This document shows, piece after piece, positions 36,303 to 46,232 of a DNA stretch of 64,000 nt (positions are counted from its first letter, which is position 1; each line of letters starts with the position of its first letter). Source of the DNA: Niabella soli DSM 19437. GTDB lineage: Bacteria; Bacteroidota; Bacteroidia; Chitinophagales; Chitinophagaceae. The stretch is taken from assembly GCF_000243115.2 (NCBI RefSeq), contig NZ_CP007035.1, positions 1,860,001-1,924,000 on the forward strand, in the 5' to 3' direction. Below the pieces are notes generated by a model. That model had not been told where the DNA came from. It searched no databases and saw only the letters and a list, made by a program, of their open reading frames with translations. The translations under genes were made by a program, and so were the position numbers.

Positions 36303-37623
36303 CATCGCGTTTTTCCTTAACCAACACCAAACAGATCACCGCCGCCAGGATCATCAGCCCCCCGCCTACCTGTACGGCCAGCAGCCGGTCGTTATGCAGC
36401 ACGTTCCGCATCAGCCATCCAAATCCCAGCGAAGCAATGATCTCGGGCAGTACAATAAAGAAATTAAAAATACCCATATACACGCCTACTTTATTCCGGG
36501 GCAGCACACCGCTCAGCATCGCATAAGGCATGCTCAGGATACTGGCCCATGCAATCCCAACGCCGGTCATACACCCGTACAGCATATATTTATTTTTCAC
36601 CCAGGCTACGCTGATCAGGCCAATGGCACCAGCTATCAAACAGAGCGCATGGGTTGCCTTTCTTCCTAATTTATCGGCAATTGAAGGCAACACCAACGCA
36701 AACAAAAAAGTAACCACGCTGTAATAAGCAAGGGTCAGGCTTCCAAAATCAGCACCCGCGGCATACACGGGATCATTCCCGTCTTTCCCACCGAATACAT
36801 TTATCGCCACCGCCGTAGTATAATAAAACCACATCAGGAACAAACCGGGCCAGGTAAAAAACTGAACAATTGATATAGCGCGCATTTTTGGCGGCATCTT
36901 CCGCAGGGCATCAATAATTTCAGCAAAACCATTCTCCTTTTCATTTTGTTTACCTGGCGCATCACCACCGGCCAATACTTCGGGGGGATATTCTTTTGAT
37001 GTAAAAACAGTGTACAAAACCGCTCCTATAAAAAAGAAGGCTCCCAAGTAAAAAGACCATTTTACATTTTCGGGGATCGTTCCCTGTGCTGCCGTATTAC
37101 TAAAATGAAAAACATTCCGCATCAGCCACGGCAACGCCGATGCGATACTGCCGCCCAGCCCGATCATAAAACTTTGCATGATAAACCCGCGGTTCACCTG
37201 GCTGTCCGGCAATTTATCCGTAACAAAAGCCCGGAAGGGCTCCATCGATACATTTCCAAAAACATCCAGCACCCATAACAATCCGGCGGCCATCCACAAC
37301 GCGCTGCTATGCGGCATTACTATCAAAGCAATGGAGCTTATTATTGCCCCGATCATAAAATAAGGCCGGCGCCGGCCCCAGCGCGGGTGCCAGGTCCTGT
37401 CGCTCAGGTACCCGATAATGGGCTGTACCAGCAAGCCGGTGAGGGGCGCCGCAAGGAACAACAGTGGCACCTGGTCCGGATTGGCCCCCAGGTTTTCATA
37501 AATACGTCCCATGTTGGCCCGCTGCAGGTCCCACCCAAACTGGATCCCAAAGAACCCCACGCTCATGTTCACTATTGCTGCAAAAGATAACCGGGGCTTC
37601 GAATCGTTTCTTGTTACTGACAT
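36298..37623 (-). CDS. SLC45-like MFS sugar transporter
   Basis: A 441-residue major facilitator with about 12 membrane segments. The start FAAIVNMSVGFFGIQFGWDLQRAN and the loop motif GYLSDRTWHPRWGRRRPYF are typical of the SLC45/GPH-like sugar transporters, which move disaccharides or glucose with protons. A cytoplasmic loop at about 215-235 separates the halves. ATG 37623 is used; an in-frame TTG two codons earlier is not supported. Its position between glgC and a SusA-like amylase suggests import of maltose, maltodextrin or glucose (inference). Confidence 0.88.
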   Translation of the reverse strand: MSVTRNDSKPRLSFAAIVNMSVGFFGIQFGWDLQRANMGRIYENLGANPDQVPLLFLAAPLTGLLVQPIIGYLSDRTWHPRWGRRRPYFMIGAIISSIALIVMPHSSALWMAAGLLWVLDVFGNVSMEPFRAFVTDKLPDSQVNRGFIMQSFMIGLGGSIASALPWLMRNVFHFSNTAAQGTIPENVKWSFYLGAFFFIGAVLYTVFTSKEYPPEVLAGGDAPGKQNEKENGFAEIIDALRKMPPKMRAISIVQFFTWPGLFLMWFYYTTAVAINVFGGKDGNDPVYAAGADFGSLTLAYYSVVTFLFALVLPSIADKLGRKATHALCLIAGAIGLISVAWVKNKYMLYGCMTGVGIAWASILSMPYAMLSGVLPRNKVGVYMGIFNFFIVLPEIIASLGFGWLMRNVLHNDRLLAVQVGGGLMILAAVICLVLVKEKRDA

Positions 37624-37653
37624 TGGCAATCGGTTTAAAATGTAAAATTAATA

Positions 37654-37666
37654 TGTATTAAATACA
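37654..37666. promoter_or_regulatory. Palindrome TGTATT-A-AATACA upstream of the MFS gene
   Basis: A 13-base perfect palindrome lies 30 bases before the MFS start in an AT-rich promoter region. It could be the operator of a sugar-responsive regulator; no regulator gene is in the window. Confidence 0.3.
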
Positions 37667-37683
37667 CATTAAAAAATATTTTG

Positions 37684-37710
37684 AAAAAAACTGGTCGCGA
37701 AAACCAGTTT
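37684..37710 (-). terminator. Terminator after glgC
   Basis: On the reverse strand AAACTGG / CCAGTTT (7 bp) with loop TTTTCGCGA is followed by TTTT. It separates the glgA-glgC unit from the MFS gene. Confidence 0.7.
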
Positions 37711-37726
37711 CCCCATTTTAAGAACT

Positions 37727-39007
37727 TTAAATAACGAAACCGTCAGGTATAATGGCGCCCTTCTTAACTACGATGATCCCATCCTTTACCGTGTACAATT
37801 CATGATCAGCATTCTCCAGATGCGCCCCGCCATTCAGCCGTACATCATCCCCAATACGGCAATTTTTATCAATAATGCAATTGCGCAGGTAACAGCGCCG
37901 GCCGATGCCAATAGGCGGTACGCCTTTGTTCTGATCGCGACTGATATCTTCGATGGTCTCATAATAATCACTCCCCATCAGGTAACAGCTTACCACTGTA
38001 GACCCATACCCGATCCGCGAGCGGATCCCGATAACGCTATGCTCGATCCGGGAGGCGTTAATAATACATCCCTCGGCAATAACTGTTTTTTCCAAAGTAG
38101 TACCGCTGATCTTCGCCGGTGGCAACATCCGGGGACGGGTATAGATGGATTTGGTATTATCAAATAAATTAAATTCGGGTATATCGGAGGTCAGTTCCAG
38201 GTTGGCTTCAAAAAAAGAATAAATATTTCCGATATCCGTCCAGTAGCCTTCATACTGGAAGCTGGCCACCTGGTATTCATTTATGGAAGAAGGAATGATC
38301 TCTTTTCCAAAGTCAGTAGCATCGGGATGTTTTTTCAACAACAGGTCCAGGAGCAGTTTACGGTTAAATATATAAATCCCCATGGAAGCCAGGTAGTTTC
38401 TTCCCTTCTGTTGCATGGCGGGGCCGGTGTCACTTGTCCACTCACCCAATATATCCTTTGATGGTTTCTCAATGAAAGAACTGATCATGTTGTGCTCATC
38501 GGTTTTCAGAATACCGAACTCTGGAGCCTCCCGGTCGCCTACGGGTATCGTGGCAATGGATATCTGAGCGCCGCTTTCTTTATGATTTTTCAGCATTTCT
38601 GTAAAGTCCATCTGGTAGAGCTGGTCACCCGAAAGGATCAACACATATTCACTGGGGAAAGGGGCCAGGTGGCGTAAACTCTGTCGCACCGCATCTGCCG
38701 TTCCCTGGAACCAGGTCGGGTTATCCGGCGTTTGCTCCGCGGCAAGGATATCTACAAACGCATCGCTGAACGCGCTAAAGCGATATGTGTTTTTTATATG
38801 CCGGTTCAGGGAGGCGGAGTTAAACTGCGTCAGCACGAACATCCGGTGAATATCAGAGTTAATGCAGTTCGAAATAGGTATGTCTACCAGGCGGTATTTT
38901 CCGGCTATGGGTACAGCAGGCTTTGAGCGATTACTGGTTAAAGGGGCCAGCCGCGTACCGGCACCACCGCCCAGAATCATGGCAACGATTTCATTTGAAA
39001 AAGACAT
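37727..39007 (-). CDS. glgC: Glucose-1-phosphate adenylyltransferase
   Basis: GlgC makes ADP-glucose from glucose-1-phosphate and ATP, the committed step of bacterial glycogen synthesis. The 426-residue protein has the nucleotide-binding GGGAGTRLAPLTSNRSKPA from residue 13, YRLVDIPISNC, the sugar-phosphate part FIEKPS, and a C-terminal left-handed beta-helix. Length fits the family. It lies 49 bases downstream of glgA on the same strand and has a terminator of its own, so glgA-glgC is an operon. Confidence 0.95.
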   Translation of the reverse strand: MSFSNEIVAMILGGGAGTRLAPLTSNRSKPAVPIAGKYRLVDIPISNCINSDIHRMFVLTQFNSASLNRHIKNTYRFSAFSDAFVDILAAEQTPDNPTWFQGTADAVRQSLRHLAPFPSEYVLILSGDQLYQMDFTEMLKNHKESGAQISIATIPVGDREAPEFGILKTDEHNMISSFIEKPSKDILGEWTSDTGPAMQQKGRNYLASMGIYIFNRKLLLDLLLKKHPDATDFGKEIIPSSINEYQVASFQYEGYWTDIGNIYSFFEANLELTSDIPEFNLFDNTKSIYTRPRMLPPAKISGTTLEKTVIAEGCIINASRIEHSVIGIRSRIGYGSTVVSCYLMGSDYYETIEDISRDQNKGVPPIGIGRRCYLRNCIIDKNCRIGDDVRLNGGAHLENADHELYTVKDGIIVVKKGAIIPDGFVI

Positions 39008-39056
39008 AGTTTATAGTATTATTTTTATCTATATATTAAATATAAGCTGGAAACGG

Positions 39057-40508
39057 TTAATCCTCTGATATTTTATTGGTTGGCAACAAAGATTCATAAA
39101 GTCCGAGATACTGTTTGGCCGACATATCCCATCCATGATCGATGGTCATCATTTTTTCGCGCATAGCGTTATACAGATCGTGTTTGTTATTATACAGATC
39201 AATAGCGCGGCCAACAGAATAAGCGATATCACCCACACTGGACTGTTCCATCTTTATTCCAAAGCCATCCTTATCGCCATAGTCCACTACGGTATCTTTC
39301 AACCCGCCTATATTACGCACCATAGGTACCGTTCCATAGCGCAACGCGTAAAGCTGGTTCAATCCACAGGGCTCCACGCGGCTGGGCATCAGCAAAAAAT
39401 CGGAGCCTGCGTACATCAGATGGCTCAATCCTTCATTGTATCCGATATAACTATTAAAATACCCTTTAAACCGCTGATTCATGTGGCTCAGCTGTTCTTC
39501 GATCCAGGGGTCACCCGAGCCCAATATTAAAAAGTTGGCTTTACCCTGGTATTGGTAAACCGACTGACTAATGGCATCCGGTAAAAGATCTGCCGCCTTC
39601 TCCCCCACCAGCCGGCCAATAAAAGTGATCAGGGGCTTTTCAGGATCTAACCCGAACTGACCGGCAAGCTCCAGCTTGTTTTTATCTTTTCCTTTTTCAA
39701 CCAGCTCCTTATTATAATTCTTAACAATGAACGAATCGGTCTCAGGATCCCACACCTCGTTATCGATACCATTTATAATACCAATACTTTTTCCTTTTTC
39801 ATATTCAAAAAGATTGTGCAGCCCGTTAGCGGAATGTTTCAGCTCATCCATATAACTCGGGCTTACCGTTGTTACCTTCCAGGCGCATTTAACCGCCGAC
39901 GCCATAGGGTTAATGGCATTATCCCAATCCAGCAAACCCCGGTTCCAGGAATCATATGCCGGTATATAATAATATTTATCCCATCCGAATTGCCCCTGGT
40001 ATTCTCCGTTATGCACGGTAAAAACAGTAGGCACATTACCCAACTGGTAGCGAAATGCATAAGCATGCCGCATCATAAAAGGCACCAGCCCGGTTTGGTG
40101 GTCATGACAATGAACAATATCCGGTTTGTGCTGCCAGCGGCTCAGCCAATCGCAAACGGCCAGCTGAAATGCTACGAACCGCTCGGTATCATCATCATAC
40201 CCGTAAATGCGTTCCCGGTCCAGCTTGCCATTAATATCAACGAGGTATAGATCAAACCCCAACTTGTTTGTTTTTTCCTTGATCACACTATACTTAAACC
40301 ACTCGTTTCCCAAAGCCTGACCTCCCTCGTGCACCAGCTCCCATTCGTTCTGGTATAAGAATTTGGTACGATACATAGGCATCACTACTTTGGCTACATG
40401 GCCCAGTTCGTTTTGGTACTTAGGCAACGCACCCACAACATCACCCAGCCCGCCGGCCTTGGCCATCGGGTAACACTCCGCAGAAACATGAATTATTTCC
40501 ATAAACAT
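39057..40508 (-). CDS. glgA: Glycogen synthase (ADP-glucose type)
   Basis: GlgA extends alpha-1,4 chains with ADP-glucose (GT5). The 483-residue protein has the N-terminal substrate motif KAGGLGDVVGALP (about 17-29), HCHDHQTGLVPF, FTVHNGEYQG, the FIGRLVGEKAADLL hinge and the C-terminal motif LMPSRVEPCGLNQLYALRYGTVP. ATG 40508 follows a GGAAG-like ribosome binding site at about 9 bases; ATG 40502 would remove two residues, and an upstream ATG at 40535 has no support. It precedes glgC by 49 bases. Confidence 0.94.
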   Translation of the reverse strand: MFMEIIHVSAECYPMAKAGGLGDVVGALPKYQNELGHVAKVVMPMYRTKFLYQNEWELVHEGGQALGNEWFKYSVIKEKTNKLGFDLYLVDINGKLDRERIYGYDDDTERFVAFQLAVCDWLSRWQHKPDIVHCHDHQTGLVPFMMRHAYAFRYQLGNVPTVFTVHNGEYQGQFGWDKYYYIPAYDSWNRGLLDWDNAINPMASAVKCAWKVTTVSPSYMDELKHSANGLHNLFEYEKGKSIGIINGIDNEVWDPETDSFIVKNYNKELVEKGKDKNKLELAGQFGLDPEKPLITFIGRLVGEKAADLLPDAISQSVYQYQGKANFLILGSGDPWIEEQLSHMNQRFKGYFNSYIGYNEGLSHLMYAGSDFLLMPSRVEPCGLNQLYALRYGTVPMVRNIGGLKDTVVDYGDKDGFGIKMEQSSVGDIAYSVGRAIDLYNNKHDLYNAMREKMMTIDHGWDMSAKQYLGLYESLLPTNKISED

Positions 40509-40635
40509 TTTTTCTTCCGTTACTAATGTAAGCATATTTTATGAATGCGCAGGGTTTGACCAAAAACAATTAAAAATTTTTATTTACCCGATTACTATTT
40601 ACATTTACCCCTTGATAAAACATTAAACGATTGAT

Positions 40636-42123
40636 ATGAGTAATCAAACAACTAAGTGGTCCCAATTTGGTACGCTCATTACAGTTTTCTTTTTTTGGGG
40701 GTTTGTTGCTGCCAGTAATGACATTCTGATTCCCGTATTTAAACATGCTTTTAAATTGACGCAGGTAGAAAGCCAATGGGTAACCCTTGCTTTCTATTTA
40801 CCCTATACCATTGGATCTATTATTTATTTTGCCGTTTCAAAATCAATAGGTGGCGACCTTTTAAATAAGATCGGTTATAAAAATGGCATCACTTACGGGC
40901 TGATCATTTCTACATTGGGTGCACTCATTTTTTATCCGGCGGCCAACAGCGCTTCTTACGCGTTAATGTTAACGGCATTATTTGTGGTAGGGCTTGGATT
41001 TTCATTACAACAGATCGCCGCCAATCCGCTGGCGATCGTAATGGGCGACCCCAAGTCTGGTTCCCAGCGATTGAGCATGGCCGGCGGTATCAATAATTTC
41101 GGAACAACGATCGGCCCGCTGCTGGTAAGCTTTGCTATTTTTGGGAGCGTTACGGGTGGCTCCGACAATGCCAATATCGACAGTGTAAAGATCCCCTATC
41201 TTATACTGGGCGCGGCATTCCTTTTAGTGGCCATTCTTTTTAAATTTTCGTCCGTCCCGAATAAGATCGACCTGGGAAAAACCGCCGGTGCTGAAAATGA
41301 ATTTGAGTCCGAACAAGCCGGTGATCCTGCGAACGAAAGCGCCAAAGTTACCGCCGACAGGCCTTCTGTATTTAATTATCCTCAATTGGTATTGGGCATG
41401 ATCGCCATATTCGTTTATGTAGGAGTGGAAGTAGCTACTGCCAGTAACCTGCCCAACTACCTGGAAAAAGATATGGGCATACTTACCAAGGACGTAGCCC
41501 CCTACGTGTCGCTTTACTGGGCAAGCCTTATGATGGGGCGCTGGACGGCTTCCATAGGTGCATTCAATGTAAAGGCCGGTGCTAAAAAAATATTAAGTTT
41601 CTTTATGCCTTATCTTGCCTTTGCGGTTTACATTATTGTAAATAAAATAGCGGGGCACGATGTAACGCCCTTTTATTATTATGCAATTGTAATTGTGGCG
41701 CTCATCCTGGGGAATATAGTAAGCGCCGATAGTCCTGCCCGCATGCTTTTGATCTACTCCTTAATGGGCATTACTGCACTCTGCATTGGAATGCTCACAA
41801 CAGGAATGGTAAGTGTTTTTGCTTTTATAAGTGTGGGACTATTCTGCAGCACCCTGTGGCCCTGTATTTTCACCCTGAGCATTGCAGGCCTGGGCAAGCA
41901 TACCAATGAAGGAAGCAGCCTGTTGGTGATGATGATCCTGGGCGGGGCGTTGCTGCCGGTAGTACAGGGAAAACTGGCAGATGGTGCCATTGGAATAAAA
42001 TACAGCTACCTATTAGGCGCCCTTTGTTTTGCCTACCTGGCCTTTTACGCCATAAAAGCCAAAGCAACATTGAGAAACCAGGGGATTGACTATGACGTAA
42101 AAACAGCCGGAAGCGGACATTAA
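40636..42123 (+). CDS. FHS-type hexose MFS permease (FucP/GluP-like)
   Basis: A 495-residue 12-segment facilitator of the fucose/galactose/glucose:proton symporter family. Seen: FFFWGFVAASNDILIPVFKHAFKL at the start, GLGFSLQQIAANPLAIVMGDPKSG in the N-terminal half, and an enlarged central loop (about 215-250) between the two halves. It ends 12 bases before the ROK glucokinase, so the pair forms an uptake and phosphorylation operon. Glucose is the likely substrate by this pairing (inference); fucose, galactose or mannose are possible. Confidence 0.92.
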   Translation: MSNQTTKWSQFGTLITVFFFWGFVAASNDILIPVFKHAFKLTQVESQWVTLAFYLPYTIGSIIYFAVSKSIGGDLLNKIGYKNGITYGLIISTLGALIFYPAANSASYALMLTALFVVGLGFSLQQIAANPLAIVMGDPKSGSQRLSMAGGINNFGTTIGPLLVSFAIFGSVTGGSDNANIDSVKIPYLILGAAFLLVAILFKFSSVPNKIDLGKTAGAENEFESEQAGDPANESAKVTADRPSVFNYPQLVLGMIAIFVYVGVEVATASNLPNYLEKDMGILTKDVAPYVSLYWASLMMGRWTASIGAFNVKAGAKKILSFFMPYLAFAVYIIVNKIAGHDVTPFYYYAIVIVALILGNIVSADSPARMLLIYSLMGITALCIGMLTTGMVSVFAFISVGLFCSTLWPCIFTLSIAGLGKHTNEGSSLLVMMILGGALLPVVQGKLADGAIGIKYSYLLGALCFAYLAFYAIKAKATLRNQGIDYDVKTAGSGH

Positions 42124-42135
42124 TTTTTTTTGAAA

Positions 42136-43113
42136 ATGGAAAATGATATGGGTGTAATAGATTTGTCAATGGAATTGGCAATTGGTATAGACATTGGTGG
42201 CACCAACACCAAATACGGAATAGTGAACCACCGCGGGGAGATCCTGGACAAAGGCGATATTAAAACAGATGCCTTTCCAACGATTGAAGAATTCATCAAC
42301 GGGCTTCATGAGGCAGTATCCCCGATCATAGAAAAATATGCGTCTGTCGGAATAAAAGGAATTGGCCTCGGTGCACCTAATGGCAATTATTATACGGGCA
42401 CCATTGAATATGCCCCTAACCTTCCCTGGCGCGGGGTTATTCCCATCGCAAAAATGATAACCGAAAGATTTAGCGTTCCCTGCACGCTTACCAATGATGC
42501 CAACGCGGCGGCAATGGGCGAAATGCTGTACGGCGCGGCGCGGGGCATGAAGGATTTTATAATGATCACCCTGGGCACCGGCGTGGGAAGTGGTATTGTA
42601 TCCAACGGATTGATGATCTATGGGCACGATGGATTTGCCGGCGAGCTGGGACACATCATAGTACGCCCCGGCGGCCGTAAGCACTGGAGCACCGGAGCGC
42701 ACGGTTCGCTGGAAGCCTATTGTTCCGCCACCGGGATTTCTATAACGGCCAAAAAACTAAGGGCCGAGAATATTCATTCTGCTTTAAATGAGATACCGGA
42801 AGACAAGATCGATTCCCGGGCCGTATTTGAAATGGCGGAGAAAGGCGATGAAACTGCTAAAGAAGTATTCCGGTATACCGGCCAAATATTAGGGGAAGCG
42901 TTGGCTAACTTTATCATGTTCTCTTCCCCCGAAGCCATCATACTTTTTGGCGGCGTTATAAAAGCAGGCGATTATATTATGAAGCCCACAAGAGAGCATA
43001 TGGAAAAAAACCTGCTCCCCATTTTCCAGAATAAAGTAAAACTGGTGTTTAGCGAGCTGAAAGAAGCAGATGCTGCTATTTTGGGCGCCAGCGCACTGGC
43101 CTGGGAATCATAA
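42136..43113 (+). CDS. ROK family glucokinase
   Basis: A 325-residue sugar kinase that phosphorylates glucose (or a related hexose) with ATP. Seen: the ATP-binding IDIGGTNTKYGIV (about 18-30), the catalytic Asp121 in TNDANAAAMGE, and GTGVGSGIV. The usual ROK zinc motif CxCGxxGC after ELGH is absent: the segment at 181-191 reads RKHWSTGAHGS. No DNA-binding domain is fused. Start is taken at ATG 42136; ATG 42151 or 42172 are possible. It follows the FHS permease by 12 bases. Confidence 0.9.
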   Translation: MENDMGVIDLSMELAIGIDIGGTNTKYGIVNHRGEILDKGDIKTDAFPTIEEFINGLHEAVSPIIEKYASVGIKGIGLGAPNGNYYTGTIEYAPNLPWRGVIPIAKMITERFSVPCTLTNDANAAAMGEMLYGAARGMKDFIMITLGTGVGSGIVSNGLMIYGHDGFAGELGHIIVRPGGRKHWSTGAHGSLEAYCSATGISITAKKLRAENIHSALNEIPEDKIDSRAVFEMAEKGDETAKEVFRYTGQILGEALANFIMFSSPEAIILFGGVIKAGDYIMKPTREHMEKNLLPIFQNKVKLVFSELKEADAAILGASALAWES

Positions 43114-43490
43114 ACACATTTATTATTTTTGGTTTGAGGTTTATTGTTTGACGTCTAAAGTTTACGTCCTGAAACGAGCAACCGGCATCAAACTTGGCTG
43201 CCGCAATCGTCAAACGATAAACGTGAAATCGCGTCGATCAGCGGACCAGAAACCAGTAACCTGAAACTTGTAACTAAAAGGATCTCTGTTAAAAATAGTT
43301 AGACCTCCGTTGTAGCTACCAAATGGAATTATAAAACGGATCTATTGTTCCTGGTTTGACGTCTGACGTTTATCGTTTCACCTCCAGAAACCAGCAACCT
43401 GAAACTTGTAACTAAAAAAAGGGTCTCCGCTAAAAATAACGGGGACCCTGTTGTAACTACCAAACCAAACTACTATCTTCAGCACCTTTA
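43114..43490. repeat. Gap with word repeats and an imperfect direct duplication
   Basis: About 375 bases between convergent genes. A unit of about 75 bases (CCAGAAACCAG..AACCTGAAACTTGTAACT..) occurs at 43248-43322 and again, changed, at 43386-43466. GTTTGACGTCTGACGTTTATCGTTT-type words fill the rest. The second unit holds the terminator at 43420-43452; in the first unit the same stem is decayed. Confidence 0.65.
43420..43452 (-). terminator. Terminator after the DUF4136 gene
   Basis: On the reverse strand GGGTCcCCG and CGGaGACCC form a stem over a TTATTTTTAG loop, followed by TTTTTTTAG. Confidence 0.75.
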
Positions 43491-44126
43491 TCAGTGCATA
43501 TTACCATAACGGTCATATCCTTTTCTGCTGCCACGATACGTGTTGTTATACCGGCTGGTTGATTCCCATTTCCGGAAAATGGCATCCACGATCCGGTCAA
43601 TCTCCCTTCCGGAAATCCTCCGGCTGTCCACCTCGTCTGTCGCCCACCCCTGCATGACCGTTTCGTCTGTATAAGAATCCACCATGGTGATGGTAATGGT
43701 ACCTTCTTTTGTTGGTACCGCATAATTATCATATCCCATAAACATGGAAGGATAATATACATTGTAGAAGCGGCCGCGATACGGGTTATAAAAAGTTCTG
43801 AAGCCGCCCCATCCGTACATCGGGTCCGAGACCACCCGGCTTCCTCTTTGCACCAGCACATCATAACTTAAGATCACATCCGGGTTACTGGTCACCTGCC
43901 GCAGACCTTTGGTTTGTTCCAAACGGGCGGTAACAGCCGATTTGATCTGATCTTCCATCATAGAGCTTCGTGCCCTGCGGTCCTTGGGTTGCGCCCAGGC
44001 AAAAGTTCTGTACTTACCAAAATTGGCATTCTGAGAAGTTTCAATATGGGCTGTTGGCCCGCAACTCGCCAACAACACCAATGCCAGAACAGGTAATGCA
44101 AAAGTTTTTAGAACATAGTTTTTCAT
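43491..44126 (-). CDS. DUF4136 domain lipoprotein
   Basis: A 211-residue outer-membrane or periplasmic lipoprotein: signal with lipobox LVLLASC (Cys about 22), then a DUF4136 domain with the FGKYRTFAWAQPKD start, IKSAVTARLEQTKGL and the closing RIVDAIFRKW. Short Tyr/Arg/Gly-rich stretches follow. The family is common in Bacteroidota and Proteobacteria, and its function is unknown. It is monocistronic with its own terminator. Confidence 0.9.
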   Translation of the reverse strand: MKNYVLKTFALPVLALVLLASCGPTAHIETSQNANFGKYRTFAWAQPKDRRARSSMMEDQIKSAVTARLEQTKGLRQVTSNPDVILSYDVLVQRGSRVVSDPMYGWGGFRTFYNPYRGRFYNVYYPSMFMGYDNYAVPTKEGTITITMVDSYTDETVMQGWATDEVDSRRISGREIDRIVDAIFRKWESTSRYNNTYRGSRKGYDRYGNMH

Positions 44127-44316
44127 TTTTACTGAATTTTCTACTTTTTAGACGCATAAACCCCTCAATAGATAACAGCAGGATTGTAAATTATTTGTGA
44201 AAAAATCACCCTTTACCTGGCTGATCCGGAAAAAGGAAAGCGCTGTATCAATCAGATAGAAAACTTAGCTACCTTTGGAAAAACTTTCGCTTTAACAGTC
44301 AACCAAATTTGTTACA

Positions 44317-46197
44317 ATGAAAAACCTTTTATTGCTTGTTGCCCTGGCCTTTTCCGCCAATATTTTTGCGCAATCTAACCTGACCCTCAAACCTGAACGT
44401 CCAAAAGCCGGTGAAACAGTCCATTTTTCTTATCTGCCCGGTGGCGACCTGGAAGGAACAGATAAAACGCCAACCGCCTATGTTTTAAAAATAGGCTCCG
44501 GCGGCCCACAGATGGAAGACATTCCATTAAAAAAAGAAAAAGATCAGTTTGTAGGGTCCGTCAGTACCGACACATCGTTAAACCTGCTGGTTTTTGGATT
44601 TAACATTGATGATAAAATAGATAACAACGCCGATAGCGGTTACCTGGTGCCGGTATACCATGCTGATAGCTTACGGCCGGAAGCTTATTCGAATCTTGCA
44701 TACTTTTATGATAACATCGGTGAACGGAAATTTGGTGTAAAGCGAAACGCCCAAAAAGTAATGTATTACTATAAAAAGGAAATGGAGCTTTATCCGGATA
44801 AAAGGAACGATGTAATCAGAAGCTACCTTTTTGCTTTGATGCGCAGCGATAAAGAAAAGGGAAACACAGCGATACAGTCAGAAATTGAAAAAGCACTATC
44901 ATCAGGTTTAAAAACCGCGTCCGACTATTCGAAAGTAAGCTCGCTTTACTCAATGCTGCGCCTGCCCCAGCAAATGGCATTTTTCACAAATCTCAAAAAA
45001 GAAAAATTTCCTGATGAAAAATTAACTTCCCAGGATTATTATGAAAAATTCAACGCAGCCGCCAATTTAACAGATAGGGAAACAATTGTAAAGGATGTAA
45101 TTAAAGCCACCAACCCACCTTCTTTCGACGGATTTTTAGCAATGATGCAAGGGCAGATACTTATAGGTTATGCGTATAAGAAAGACTGGGACAATTTTAA
45201 AAGATATGCTTCAGAGACAAAGGCTCCATCAGCAAAAATGAATGCTTACAACGAAGCTGCCTGGAAACTGCAGGGAGACAGTGCTGATTTGCCCTTTGCA
45301 GCGGAATTATCAAAACAAGCAGTCGCCTATGCAAAAGCTGAACTAAAAAATCCGAAAGAACCCAAGCCTAAAATGTCATTGAACAAAGAATGGCTGGAGC
45401 AGCGCCAGAACCGTTACTCTCAATTTGCAGATACCTATGCTATGGTGCTTTACAAATCAGGAAAGTATAAAGAAGGGTATTCGTATGCAAAAGACGCAGC
45501 GTTAACCAATGCAAAAGGTCAAAATAAAAACTACAACAACACCTATGCCCTCCTGGCTGAAAAAGCCCTTCCGGTAAAAAAATACCAGCCGGAGCTGGAA
45601 CAGTTTGTAAAAGAAGGCAAAGCCAGCGATGCAATTAAAAAGATACTTAAACGGGCATATACAACGCAACATGCCTCAGCCGATGGCTACGATCAATACC
45701 TGGCCACCCTGGAACAGGGTGCCAAACTTAAAATGATTGAAAAACTAAAGAAAGAAAAACTAAATGACCCCGCACCAAAGTTTGCGCTCAACGACCTATC
45801 CGGCAACAAGGTGAATATAGAGGACCTCAAAGGGAAAACCGTGATCGTTGATTTTTGGGCTACCTGGTGCGGCCCCTGCAAGGCATCCTTTCCATCTATG
45901 AATAAAATGGTGGGCAAATATAAAGACAACCCCGACGTTAAATTTTTATTTGTAGATACCTGGGAAAATGTAGACGATAAACAAAAAAATGCTGCGGATT
46001 TTATTACAAAAATGAAATACGATTTTCATGTGCTGCTGGATAATGACAGCAAAGTCGTCACCCAGTTTAACGTACCAGGCATCCCCACAAAATTTGTCAT
46101 TGGCAAGGACGGCAATATAAAATTTAAAGCAGTGGGGTTTGAAGGCGATCAGTTATTGGAGCAGGAACTGGAAGCAATGATTGGACTTGCCAATTAA
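44317..46197 (+). CDS. Secreted TlpA-like thioredoxin-domain protein with large N-terminal region
   Basis: A 626-residue exported protein: signal peptide about 1-19 (ALAFSANIFAQ), a beta-rich N-terminal domain (about 20-125), a long helical, tetratricopeptide-like region (about 125-480) and a C-terminal thioredoxin domain (about 485-626) with the redox site WCGPC (Cys518, Cys521) and cis-proline region VPGIPTKF. TlpA/ResA-type domains reduce or oxidise cysteines of exported proteins. The large N-terminal part is typical of Bacteroidota versions and probably binds a client. The SIMPL gene follows 35 bases downstream on the same strand. Confidence 0.9.
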   Translation: MKNLLLLVALAFSANIFAQSNLTLKPERPKAGETVHFSYLPGGDLEGTDKTPTAYVLKIGSGGPQMEDIPLKKEKDQFVGSVSTDTSLNLLVFGFNIDDKIDNNADSGYLVPVYHADSLRPEAYSNLAYFYDNIGERKFGVKRNAQKVMYYYKKEMELYPDKRNDVIRSYLFALMRSDKEKGNTAIQSEIEKALSSGLKTASDYSKVSSLYSMLRLPQQMAFFTNLKKEKFPDEKLTSQDYYEKFNAAANLTDRETIVKDVIKATNPPSFDGFLAMMQGQILIGYAYKKDWDNFKRYASETKAPSAKMNAYNEAAWKLQGDSADLPFAAELSKQAVAYAKAELKNPKEPKPKMSLNKEWLEQRQNRYSQFADTYAMVLYKSGKYKEGYSYAKDAALTNAKGQNKNYNNTYALLAEKALPVKKYQPELEQFVKEGKASDAIKKILKRAYTTQHASADGYDQYLATLEQGAKLKMIEKLKKEKLNDPAPKFALNDLSGNKVNIEDLKGKTVIVDFWATWCGPCKASFPSMNKMVGKYKDNPDVKFLFVDTWENVDDKQKNAADFITKMKYDFHVLLDNDSKVVTQFNVPGIPTKFVIGKDGNIKFKAVGFEGDQLLEQELEAMIGLAN

Positions 46198-46232
46198 AAT
46201 GGATTTCCTATTTTTACAATAAATAAAACACT

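Noticed and set aside
42166-42702. Open frame of 178 codons on the reverse strand
   Set aside because: It is antisense to the ROK kinase, which has complete motifs.
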